Below, in pieces: positions 7,105 through 13,481 of a stretch of DNA of 14,864 nucleotides; the stretch's first letter is position 1; each line of letters opens with the position of its first letter. The DNA is taken from assembly GCA_000380705.1 (NCBI GenBank), contig AQYM01000032.1, positions 46,356 to 61,219 of the forward strand. Direction: 5' to 3'. Origin of the DNA: Crenarchaeota archaeon SCGC AAA471-B05. GTDB lineage: Archaea > Thermoproteota > Thermoprotei > Gearchaeales > Gearchaeaceae. A program made the position numbers and the translations under genes. A model generated the notes under the pieces. It did not search any database. It saw nothing but the letters and a program-made list of their open reading frames with translations, and was not told the origin of the DNA.

Positions 7105-7121
7105 TTTATAAGCTTTTAAAA
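7105..7121. promoter_or_regulatory. Bidirectional promoter between uppS and the small membrane protein gene
   Basis: The two divergent ATG codons are 47 bases apart. TTTATAAGC (7105-7113) is centred about 28 bases before the plus-strand ATG at 7137. Read on the minus strand, TTTTAAAAGC (7112-7121) is centred about 27 bases before the uppS ATG at 7089. The two boxes overlap. Both genes would be leaderless. Confidence 0.45.
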
Positions 7122-7136
7122 AATTTAAATTTTCAT

Positions 7137-7463
7137 ATGGTATCAGATAAAGTAATAGGAGCAGGAATATTTATAGTAGCTTTAATAGTAGTAATAATAT
7201 ATGCAATCGGGTTGGTAATAATACCATTATTCCCAAATGCAATTCCACAATTGGCATGGGTTAATGAGCCCTTTTGGCAACTATGGTTAATACGTATTCC
7301 AATCATCGCTGCCATATTTATTTTAGGTGCAATTGCAATGTGGATAGGTTGGACAATATTAACAACTCCACCTCCTAAGCCAATAGAAGAAATTGAAAAG
7401 GAATTGGAAGAAGCCGCAAAAGAAGCTGAAAAACAACCTCCACCTCCCCCTGAAAAGAAATAA
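7137..7463 (+). CDS. Small two-helix membrane protein with acidic, proline-rich tail
   Basis: I do not recognise this 108-residue protein. It has two strongly hydrophobic segments (about 7-31 and 49-76) joined by a loop with several Trp and Pro residues (LAWVNEPFWQLW). After PPPKP at 78-82 comes a charged, probably helical tail (EEIEKELEEAAKEAEK) that ends in five consecutive prolines and EKK. With two spans, both ends should lie on the same side; the acidic tail is probably cytoplasmic, which is inference. The gene is real by codon pattern and composition, a well-placed TATA-like box, and a T-run after the stop. It is divergent from the cis-prenyltransferase and lies 47 bases before the helicase gene, with its own terminator between, so it is probably monocistronic. 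A structural, scaffolding or secretion-accessory role is conceivable, but nothing shows it. Confidence 0.75.
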   Translation: MVSDKVIGAGIFIVALIVVIIYAIGLVIIPLFPNAIPQLAWVNEPFWQLWLIRIPIIAAIFILGAIAMWIGWTILTTPPPKPIEEIEKELEEAAKEAEKQPPPPPEKK

Positions 7464-7475
7464 TAACCTTAAAGA

Positions 7476-7482
7476 TTTTTTT
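7476..7482 (+). terminator. T7 terminator after the small membrane protein gene
   Basis: Seven consecutive T bases lie 13 bases after the TAA stop, followed by further T-rich sequence. This is typical of intrinsic archaeal termination. It also separates this unit from the helicase gene, whose TATA-like box (TTTATTTAT, 7485-7493) follows at once. Confidence 0.45.
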
Positions 7483-7484
7483 AG

Positions 7485-7493
7485 TTTATTTAT
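7485..7493 (+). promoter_or_regulatory. TATA-like box of the Lhr-type helicase gene
   Basis: TTTATTTAT is centred about 22 bases before the ATG at 7511, slightly short but acceptable for a leaderless start. The spacing favours this ATG over the TTG immediately before it (7508). Confidence 0.35.
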
Positions 7494-7510
7494 TTTAATT
7501 ATATTATTTG

Positions 7511-10270
7511 ATGAAAAATGATTTTGGATTATTATTAGATAATAGATTAGTAAATGTTATAGCAAAATTTGGTTATAATCGTCCTACTGAAATTCAGAAG
7601 CGCGCATTTCCTGTAATAATTTATAAAAAAAGTCATTTAATATTGGTTTCACCTACTGGGTCTGGAAAAACTGAAGCTTGTTTATTTCCATTAATTTCTT
7701 TAATTTTACAAAAGGAAATCAAAGAAGGTATTTTTGCAATATACATGACTCCTTTGAAGGCTTTAAATAGAGATATTTTTAGAAGGATAGAAAAAATATG
7801 TAAAGAATTAAATGTTTCAATAAAAGTAAGACATGGTGATACTCCTGAATCGGAAAGAAGGGAAATCTTAAGAACCCCTCCTTTAATATTAATTGTAACT
7901 CCAGAAACTCTTGACGCATTAATAATAAACCCGTCCTTCAACAAGCATCTTAAAAATTTAAAATTTTTAATTATAGACGAAGTTCATGAACTTATTGGAG
8001 GTAAAAGAGGTGCAAATATAGTTACTCTTATTTCTCGAATAAAATTATTTAGTAATAACTTTAGGATTATAGCTCTTTCAGCTACTTTAGGTAATCCTTA
8101 TGAAGTAGCTCAATTTCTTTTTAACAATGAAGATTACATAATTCTTTTTGCTGAAACTGAAAGAAATTACGAAGTTGAAATAGATTATTTTGAGAATTTA
8201 GATGATTTTATCAGCAAATTAAAAGATGTTTTAAATAAGTATAGATCCTCTATTCTGTTTACTAATACTAGATCCACAGCAGAAATGTTAGGCTATAAGT
8301 TAGGAAGGAATGGTCAAATAGGAATTCATCATAGCAGTTTAGGTAAAGAAGAAAGGGAAAAAATAGAATCAGATCTAAGAGAGGGAAAGTTAAAATGTGT
8401 TGTAGCAACGAGCTCTCTTGAGCATGGTATAGATATACCTTACGTAGATATAGTAATTCAATTTAATTCTCCAATTCAAGTTACAATATTAAAACAAAGA
8501 TTGGGTAGGTCAAGACATAGAATAAACGAGAATGCAAAAGGATTGATATATACCTTTGATGTTTTAGATTCATTAGAATCGTATGTTATTTCTTTATTTT
8601 CAAATAAAAATATTTTAGAAGAATTGATACTTGAATATAATCCCCTTGATATATTAATACACCATCTAATAGGATTATTACTAATTAAAAATAAAATAAA
8701 TAAAGATGAATTATTTAAAACAATTAAACAATTACATTTATTTAAAAATCTTTCTTTTGAAGATTTTAATAAAATTTTAGATCATTGTTATAATATTAAA
8801 CTAATATTAATAAATAATGATCAAGTCCAACCTTTAAGAAGTAAATGTCTAAAATATTATTTTGATACTACTTCCACAATAATTGAAGAGCAATTATATA
8901 ATTGTGTAGATTCCATTACGAGAAAACTAATAGGTAAGGTTGATGGTTTCTTTCTTCATGAGGCTTTGGAAAATAATGTTGGAATAATATTAGGTGGAAG
9001 AGCTTGGAAAGTTCTTTCCGTAGATGAAGAAAGAAATACAGCAGAATTATTCCCGATAACAGAAGCGAACGAAATACCTATATGGAATGGAGAAATGCTG
9101 CCCGTTTCTGAGAATGTAGCAAGTGAAGTCTTTCACATTCTTCATAAACTATTAAGAGGGGATTTAAACTTTCTTAATGATGGGTATGTAAGATTTAGTG
9201 ATTCTACGATTAAGGCATTAAAGGATTTCATTGGAGATGCCATTACATCTTTACCTTATAAGATTGCTAAAGATGTTTTCATAATCGAAAAGGTAGAAAA
9301 TCTTATCTTCATAATAAATCCTAGGGGAACAAAAATTAATAAAGTGTTGGGAACATTTTTAAAGACTCTTTTGGGCGAGAAAATTGTGAGCAGTTTTTGT
9401 AACGCTTACGGAATAGCGTTTTATTTAAGAAAAGATTTAACTATTAAAGAAATCATTGATAAAATATTTTTTATTCCTGAAATAATAAATGATTATGAAT
9501 CATTAAGAACAATATTTTATAATGATTATAAGTTCTTAATTAATTTTAAACAAAATCTTTTATTTTTTGGGCTAATAAAAAAAGAATCTTTAAACGAGAT
9601 CAACAAGAAATTATTACTAAGTTTTAAAAATACCTTTGTTGAAGAATTCTCTATTAAGTGGTACTTATTTAACTATTTAAAAATAAATCGAATTTTAGAA
9701 TTGATAGAAAAAATCAAATCTAGAGAGATTAAAATATTAAGTTATGAACTAAGGAATTTTTCTCCTTTATCTAAATTGTTTATTAAATCTTTACCTTATA
9801 TAGGAGAAATATTCAAAAGTGTCTCAACTAAAAATATATATGAGGCTATCGAAAAACGACTTCTTGAAGAAGAATTATTCTTTTTATGCATTGCATGTAA
9901 AAATTCCTTTATAAGGAAGGTATCAAGCCTTGAAAATCAAATAACATGTTATAAATGCGGATCTATTAAAGTAGCAGCTTTAAATCCTTATGATAAAGAA
10001 ATAATGGAAGCGGTTAAGGCTTTTAAATCTTCAGATATGAGGTTTCTGAAAAAACTTTCCAATGCATTTAAAAGAATAATTTTAAGTGCTGAGCTTATTT
10101 CCCATTATGGTAAAATTGCCGCCTTTGTTATGGCAGCTAAAGGAATAGGACCCGAGTTTGCGAGAAGACTTCTCATAAATTGGAACGGTGACAAACAAAG
10201 TTTATTAAAGACTATAATAGAGTACGAAGTTAATTTTTTAAGGACCCGTAGGTATTGGAATTCTGACTAA
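7511..10270 (+). CDS. Lhr-type superfamily 2 DNA/RNA helicase
   Basis: This 919-residue ATPase belongs to the Lhr (large helicase-related) group, which unwinds or remodels DNA or RNA-DNA duplexes; Sulfolobus Hel112 is a known family example. Motifs, numbered from the TTG one codon upstream of the chosen ATG: Q-like element NRPTEIQKRAF (24-34), Walker A SPTGSGKTEA (48-57), TPLKALNRD (81-89), TPETLD (131-136), DEVH box (157-160), SAT (191-193), ILFTNTRS (249-256), TSSLEHGIDIP (301-311) and QRLGRSRHR (330-338). The family's winged-helix and beta-barrel region follows, with GGRAWKV...VDEER (496-509) and WNGEMLPVS (526-534). Near the C terminus, cysteines 794, 797, 814 and 817 (C-x2-C-x16-C-x2-C) form a likely zinc finger. 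It appears monocistronic. Its stop codon lies in an 11-bp tandem duplication. Subgroup aLhr1 versus aLhr2 is not settled here. Confidence 0.9.
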   Translation: MKNDFGLLLDNRLVNVIAKFGYNRPTEIQKRAFPVIIYKKSHLILVSPTGSGKTEACLFPLISLILQKEIKEGIFAIYMTPLKALNRDIFRRIEKICKELNVSIKVRHGDTPESERREILRTPPLILIVTPETLDALIINPSFNKHLKNLKFLIIDEVHELIGGKRGANIVTLISRIKLFSNNFRIIALSATLGNPYEVAQFLFNNEDYIILFAETERNYEVEIDYFENLDDFISKLKDVLNKYRSSILFTNTRSTAEMLGYKLGRNGQIGIHHSSLGKEEREKIESDLREGKLKCVVATSSLEHGIDIPYVDIVIQFNSPIQVTILKQRLGRSRHRINENAKGLIYTFDVLDSLESYVISLFSNKNILEELILEYNPLDILIHHLIGLLLIKNKINKDELFKTIKQLHLFKNLSFEDFNKILDHCYNIKLILINNDQVQPLRSKCLKYYFDTTSTIIEEQLYNCVDSITRKLIGKVDGFFLHEALENNVGIILGGRAWKVLSVDEERNTAELFPITEANEIPIWNGEMLPVSENVASEVFHILHKLLRGDLNFLNDGYVRFSDSTIKALKDFIGDAITSLPYKIAKDVFIIEKVENLIFIINPRGTKINKVLGTFLKTLLGEKIVSSFCNAYGIAFYLRKDLTIKEIIDKIFFIPEIINDYESLRTIFYNDYKFLINFKQNLLFFGLIKKESLNEINKKLLLSFKNTFVEEFSIKWYLFNYLKINRILELIEKIKSREIKILSYELRNFSPLSKLFIKSLPYIGEIFKSVSTKNIYEAIEKRLLEEELFFLCIACKNSFIRKVSSLENQITCYKCGSIKVAALNPYDKEIMEAVKAFKSSDMRFLKKLSNAFKRIILSAELISHYGKIAAFVMAAKGIGPEFARRLLINWNGDKQSLLKTIIEYEVNFLRTRRYWNSD

Positions 10271-10282
10271 ATTCTGACTAAA
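10259..10282. repeat. 11-bp tandem duplication at the helicase/glycosyltransferase stop junction
   Basis: ATTCTGACTAA occurs twice in tandem (10260-10270 and 10271-10281). The perfect period-11 region extends one base further at each end. The first copy ends with the TAA stop of the helicase; the second contains the TAG stop (CTA on the plus strand) of the convergent glycosyltransferase gene. Only 7 bases separate the two stops. Confidence 0.9.
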
Positions 10283-11852
10283 CCTTTTTCCTTTTATCTT
10301 TATTAATTACTTCGTATGAATTTGTACGTCTTATTAAAGCATACCATGGATTTATTATCTCTATTATTGCTCCTTTGATCCAATTAATTAATAAACTATG
10401 AATTTTTATTTTCGATTTATCAAGATATTTTAAATGTAAATTGTAGCTTATAATATAGTTTCTGAATATTGTAAACCATAAAAATCCTACAAGAAAACTA
10501 AAAGGAAACATTCCCGTATTGGTAAGCAAAGTAGCTAGAGGAGCTAAACAGAGTGAAGGAATAGGAAAGTATAACATAAAAATGCTATAATATATAGGTA
10601 ACTTAAATTTAAGACTTATATCTTTTCTTTTTATCAAATCAAAGTTACCTAAAATCCATCTTCTTCTTTGTTTAAGTCTTTCAATTAACGTATAAGGACT
10701 TTTTTCATAGGCAAAACCTTTCATATAGGAAACTACCTTGCCGTATTTTTCTGCAACTTTTATATGGAATAACCAATCTTCAGCTCTACAAATACCAAAA
10801 TCCCATCCTATTTTAGCTTCTATATCAGCTCTAACTAAAAAATGTGAACCATGATAGCCAAACAATGGAATCTTTTTTTCTTTTTGCCAAAATAGATTTT
10901 TTATATCTTCATTTCCGGTCCTGATTATTTCTTGTAGATGTATACTTGTATTTTCGAAATCTAAAGGGTATAAGATTATTCCGTTTCCAACCAAATACTT
11001 ATCATTAGAATCGATGATAAATTCGATTATTCCAAGAATTGTATCTTCTCCCACATTTGTTTCTTCATCTTGAAAATAAATCCATACATTCTTGTTTGCC
11101 AAACCCAATTGCTTCCTAAGTTCGCAAGCATAGTTAAGAGCTCTAGCTTTAAATTTAGTATTATTTTCAGTTTTATATTCTGAAGGAACTATAATAAGAT
11201 TTATTTCCTTATTGATTCTTTTTATTGCTTCATATTCTTCTTTAAACTTATTATAGTAATTCTCTTCTATAACAATCCATATACTTGAATTTAAGTTAAT
11301 ATTATATTTTTTATTTATTATATTTTTCCAATAAATAACTGAATTTAAAGATGCTTTTATACTTTCTATATTAAATCCTAATGAAGTTATTTGGAAAATT
11401 ATTTTAATATTTTTTAATTTATCTTTGTTGTTAATTATTTTATTTATATCTATTAAACTACTATTATCTTTAAATAAATAATAAACTCCTAAATTATAGA
11501 AAATAAAAGATGGTAAAAAAGTTATCCAGTTAATTTTTAATAAAAATAAAACATAGTCAGTTATGTTTGTAAAATTCGCAACGTCGTTAAAATATATTCC
11601 TGTAGTAGCAGAGGCAACTAAAAGTCCTAAGAAATGTCTCTTCTTTTCCTTTATTTGTTGAAGTATCGTTGAATTATAAACTTCTAAGGTAAAGTTGTAA
11701 TAATACTCTTGGATTTCTTTTTCTATTATAATCTCAGTACGGAGATTCTCGTTACGGAATTTTGATTCTACTGGGTAAGTAATTAGAGTGTAAAATGAGT
11801 TAATAAATTTGTACTCACTAATTATAGGGAAATTATTTAAAATATTCTCCAT
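10278..11852 (-). CDS. Membrane-bound family 2 glycosyltransferase (cellulose synthase/egghead-like)
   Basis: This 524-residue protein is a membrane-embedded inverting glycosyltransferase. Conserved elements in order are FQITSLGFN (153-161), the nucleotide-sugar and metal-binding QDEETNVGED (261-270, a D-E-E variant of the DxD motif), GYHGSHFLVR (332-341), the catalytic EDW (358-360) and QRRRW (395-399). EDW and QxxRW are shared with cellulose and hyaluronan synthases and with the egghead-type mannosyltransferases. Hydrophobic segments lie at about 75-90 and 99-127 before the catalytic domain, and at about 419-445, 449-470 and 485-503 after it. The first 70 residues form an extra soluble region that I do not recognise. 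Donor and acceptor are unknown; a role in extracellular polysaccharide, glycolipid or N-glycan synthesis is plausible. It has its own promoter and appears monocistronic, converging with the helicase gene. Confidence 0.8.
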   Translation of the reverse strand: MENILNNFPIISEYKFINSFYTLITYPVESKFRNENLRTEIIIEKEIQEYYYNFTLEVYNSTILQQIKEKKRHFLGLLVASATTGIYFNDVANFTNITDYVLFLLKINWITFLPSFIFYNLGVYYLFKDNSSLIDINKIINNKDKLKNIKIIFQITSLGFNIESIKASLNSVIYWKNIINKKYNINLNSSIWIVIEENYYNKFKEEYEAIKRINKEINLIIVPSEYKTENNTKFKARALNYACELRKQLGLANKNVWIYFQDEETNVGEDTILGIIEFIIDSNDKYLVGNGIILYPLDFENTSIHLQEIIRTGNEDIKNLFWQKEKKIPLFGYHGSHFLVRADIEAKIGWDFGICRAEDWLFHIKVAEKYGKVVSYMKGFAYEKSPYTLIERLKQRRRWILGNFDLIKRKDISLKFKLPIYYSIFMLYFPIPSLCLAPLATLLTNTGMFPFSFLVGFLWFTIFRNYIISYNLHLKYLDKSKIKIHSLLINWIKGAIIEIINPWYALIRRTNSYEVINKDKRKKV

Positions 11853-11876
11853 TTTATAAAATAACTAACTATAAGG

Positions 11877-11884
11877 TTATAAAC
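11877..11884 (-). promoter_or_regulatory. TATA-like box of the glycosyltransferase gene
   Basis: On the minus strand GTTTATAA is centred about 28 bases before the ATG at 11852. It fits a leaderless transcript. The rest of the gap to 11984 includes a weak inverted repeat (AAGCT 11957-11961, AGCTT 11974-11978) and nothing else that I can identify. Confidence 0.5.
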
Positions 11885-11984
11885 TATTCGTTTTTTATCT
11901 CAATAATATGTTCTGAATTTTACAATGAACTAAAGTCTTGCCTTTTATGACAGGAGAAGCTCAGCGAATTAAAAGCTTGTATAG

Positions 11985-12251
11985 TTAATAAGCCATAAAA
12001 ATCTGGAGAAATTCGATTTTATTCATAAACTTCTTTATTCTTTCATAAAAGCTTTTTTTAACAACTAAATACCAAATCAGTAGCCAAACTATAAATATTG
12101 CTAATCCTGTAAATAAATCAATAATTCTTGCTAAAATGCCCTTTAATTCTGAAACTTGGCTTATTATTAATGCTATAATAAAAGAGAAGAAAATTAATAA
12201 AATCCAAGAGAAAATTAATAAACTTAAAACATATAAAATATTTCTTTTCAT
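11985..12251 (-). CDS. Small two-helix membrane protein in operon with the AglH-like gene
   Basis: I do not recognise this 88-residue protein. It consists almost wholly of two hydrophobic segments (about 5-31 and 42-64) separated by a short loop with Glu, Lys and Arg, and it ends in a basic amphipathic stretch (KKSFYERIKKFMNKIE). The basic residues after the second span suggest both ends are cytoplasmic. Its ATG overlaps the stop of the AglH-like transferase by 4 bases (ATGA), so the two are co-transcribed and probably translationally coupled; no Shine-Dalgarno sequence precedes it. This tight coupling suggests a role as partner of the transferase or in the same membrane glycan pathway, which is inference. 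The short length leaves some chance that it is a poorly conserved gene. Confidence 0.7.
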   Translation of the reverse strand: MKRNILYVLSLLIFSWILLIFFSFIIALIISQVSELKGILARIIDLFTGLAIFIVWLLIWYLVVKKSFYERIKKFMNKIEFLQIFMAY

Positions 12252-13240
12252 AAAATTTTAATTTGGGTTAAAAAATATGTAAACAATGCAAGAAGGGAAG
12301 AAACTGTTGATAAAATTAAAAATATTAAGGCGATGTCCTTTTCTTTTAAAGGTCCTTCAGCTAAGCATATTCTCATTAAAGTTAAAGGACTTTCCTTTTT
12401 TAATGAAGGATAAAGCAACCCGTTTTTAATTATTACAGGTTTTTCTTTTATTTGCTTTTTTTCCAAAAAATTTTTTACTGATGAAATAACAAAGAAACCA
12501 TGCATTATAAAAGGAAGCATAGAGACCAATATTACAAATTCTAGACTATATACTATAGCTATTGCTCCCAACAATCCTCCAACAAAAAAATCGCCACAAT
12601 TACCCATGAAAGTTTTGGCTGGATATTTATTATAATAAAAAAAGACCGCTAAAGAAATAATAGAAGCTACTAGTAAAGGAATTAGAGTTGTTTTATTTGA
12701 AACTAAGGAAATAACAGTTAAAGATATAAGAATTGGAATGACTAGCAAAGGTGTAGCTCCGTTTACAACGTTTAGCATATTTACAGCATTGGAAGTTACG
12801 GCTATACTAATGGGTATTAAAAAGGGATAAACAATTGTTAGTGAGGTTTTTGGTATAAACGGAAAAGATGGATGCGGATCAAAACTACCTGTAATTAATA
12901 TTGGTATGGATGCTAATAAAGTAAGAGCAGGTTTTAATTTCCCCCCTAAATCCTTAATATCATCTATTACTCCTATTATCCCAACTATTAGTGCTACAGA
13001 TATTATGACCAAATATTTATCAAAATAATTGGGTTTAAGATAAAATAAGATGAAGGAAAACGAGCTAATCATAACCATTAACGGTATTCCTCCCATCTCT
13101 GCAACATTGGGTTTTCCTTCTTTATGAATATCTTTGCCTACTATACCTTTCTTATACATTAATTGAATCCATTTTCTTTGGAATAAAAAAGTAATAAAGG
13201 CAAAAAGAATAAATATTAAGGCAGATTCAAAATATTGCAT
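12248..13240 (-). CDS. aglH: AglH-like polyprenyl-phosphate GlcNAc-1-phosphate transferase (MraY/WecA/Alg7 family)
   Basis: This 330-residue polytopic enzyme is predicted to transfer GlcNAc 1-phosphate from UDP-GlcNAc to dolichyl or polyprenyl phosphate, the first step in building the lipid-linked N-glycan on the cytoplasmic face. Signatures are DIHKEGKPNVAEMGGIP (37-53), the DD pair D93-D94 in GVIDDIKDLGGKLKP (90-104), NAVNMLNVVNG (151-161), GNCGDFFVGG (213-222) and the cytoplasmic loop RICLAEGPLKEKDI (290-303). About ten hydrophobic segments match the family. AglH of Sulfolobus acidocaldarius is the closest function I know; the symbol is by analogy. It is transcribed from its own TATA-like box just behind tRNA-Gly and overlaps the following small membrane protein gene by 4 bases. 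It forms a functional set with the cis-prenyltransferase about 6 kb away. Confidence 0.87.
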   Translation of the reverse strand: MQYFESALIFILFAFITFLFQRKWIQLMYKKGIVGKDIHKEGKPNVAEMGGIPLMVMISSFSFILFYLKPNYFDKYLVIISVALIVGIIGVIDDIKDLGGKLKPALTLLASIPILITGSFDPHPSFPFIPKTSLTIVYPFLIPISIAVTSNAVNMLNVVNGATPLLVIPILISLTVISLVSNKTTLIPLLVASIISLAVFFYYNKYPAKTFMGNCGDFFVGGLLGAIAIVYSLEFVILVSMLPFIMHGFFVISSVKNFLEKKQIKEKPVIIKNGLLYPSLKKESPLTLMRICLAEGPLKEKDIALIFLILSTVSSLLALFTYFLTQIKIL

Positions 13241-13260
13241 ATTTTTTATTATAAAATCAT

Positions 13261-13270
13261 TAATTAAAAA
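13261..13270 (-). promoter_or_regulatory. TATA-like box of the aglH operon, overlapping the tRNA-Gly trailer
   Basis: On the minus strand TTTTTAATTA is centred about 25 bases before the ATG at 13240, fitting a leaderless message. It begins only five bases beyond the tRNA-Gly 3' end. Its five leading T bases could also terminate the tRNA transcript, so the element may have two roles. Confidence 0.5.
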
Positions 13271-13274
13271 CTTA

Positions 13275-13348
13275 TGCGGGCGCCGGGATTTGAACCCGGG
13301 CTACCAGCGTGGCAGGCTGATGTCCTAACCAGGCTAGACGACGCCCGC
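13275..13348 (-). tRNA. tRNA-Gly (anticodon GCC)
   Basis: Read on the minus strand this is a complete 74-nt cloverleaf including discriminator base A. The acceptor stem GCGGGCG/CGCCCGC is perfect. The D stem is GTCT/GGAC with A14, G18G19 and A21 in the loop. The anticodon stem TCAGC/GCTGG carries the loop CTGCCAC, giving anticodon GCC for GGC/GGU glycine codons. The variable loop has 4 bases, and the T arm is CCGGG-TTCAAAT-CCCGG. CCA is not encoded. There is no intron at 37/38 or elsewhere. The GC content is far above the surroundings, as usual for hyperthermophile tRNAs. Confidence 0.97.
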
Positions 13349-13373
13349 TCTAAAATAAAAATTATGTTATACC

Positions 13374-13383
13374 ATAATAAAAA
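13374..13383 (-). promoter_or_regulatory. TATA-like box of tRNA-Gly
   Basis: On the minus strand TTTTTATTAT is centred about 30 bases before the first tRNA nucleotide, consistent with a short 5' leader removed by RNase P. It starts a few bases after the end of the candidate C/D box RNA. Confidence 0.4.
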
Positions 13384-13387
13384 TTTA

Positions 13388-13450
13388 ATATGCTCATTCA
13401 AATGCCTTTTCATCATTTTTTCTGCGCAACTCTAATTAATCATCGCACAT
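13388..13450 (-). ncRNA. Candidate C/D box guide sRNA (2'-O-methylation guide)
   Basis: Reading the minus strand from 13450 to 13388 gives the full order of an archaeal C/D sRNA: a 6-nt stem strand ATGTGC, C box ATGATTA (13437-13443), 12-nt guide ATTAGAGTTGCG, D' box CAGA (13421-13424), 4-nt spacer AAAA, perfect C' box ATGATGA (13410-13416), 12-nt guide AAAGGCATTTGA, D box ATGA (13394-13397), and the closing strand GCATAT. The stem pairs over six positions with one G-U. C and D deviate from RUGAUGA and CUGA at one position each, but exactly at the two bases that pair in the kink-turn, G-C becoming U-A. The total of 63 nt is close to the usual 50-60. Guide targets would be CGCAACTCTAAT and TCAAATGCCTTT, but I cannot place them in rRNA. 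The imperfect D' box keeps this tentative. Confidence 0.5.
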
Positions 13451-13466
13451 AAATCATAATATAAAT

Positions 13467-13473
13467 AAAAAAA
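13467..13473 (-). terminator. T7 terminator after the PIN-ATPase-KH gene
   Basis: On the minus strand seven consecutive T bases lie 8 bases after the TAA stop at 13482, within a T-rich stretch. This is typical of archaeal intrinsic termination. It lies just before the candidate C/D RNA, so that RNA would need its own promoter (the flanking TTTATTTAT-type sequence is suitable) or read-through and processing. Confidence 0.4.
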
Positions 13474-13481
13474 TAAATAAT

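Noticed and set aside
7508..7510. TTG as start codon of the helicase gene, one codon before the ATG.
   Set aside because: An adjacent ATG has better spacing from the TATA-like box; the difference is one residue.
11885..11984. A possible second C/D box RNA in the gap between the glycosyltransferase and small membrane protein genes (CTGA at about 11913 on the plus strand and CGCTGAG on the minus strand).
   Set aside because: No C or C' box at the right distance on either strand and no closing stem.
13398..13409. Target of the candidate guide RNA in the neighbouring tRNA-Gly T loop (TCAAAT shared).
   Set aside because: Only six contiguous bases match, there is a mismatch at the seventh, and the base to be modified would fall at position 59, which is not a site I know to be methylated this way.
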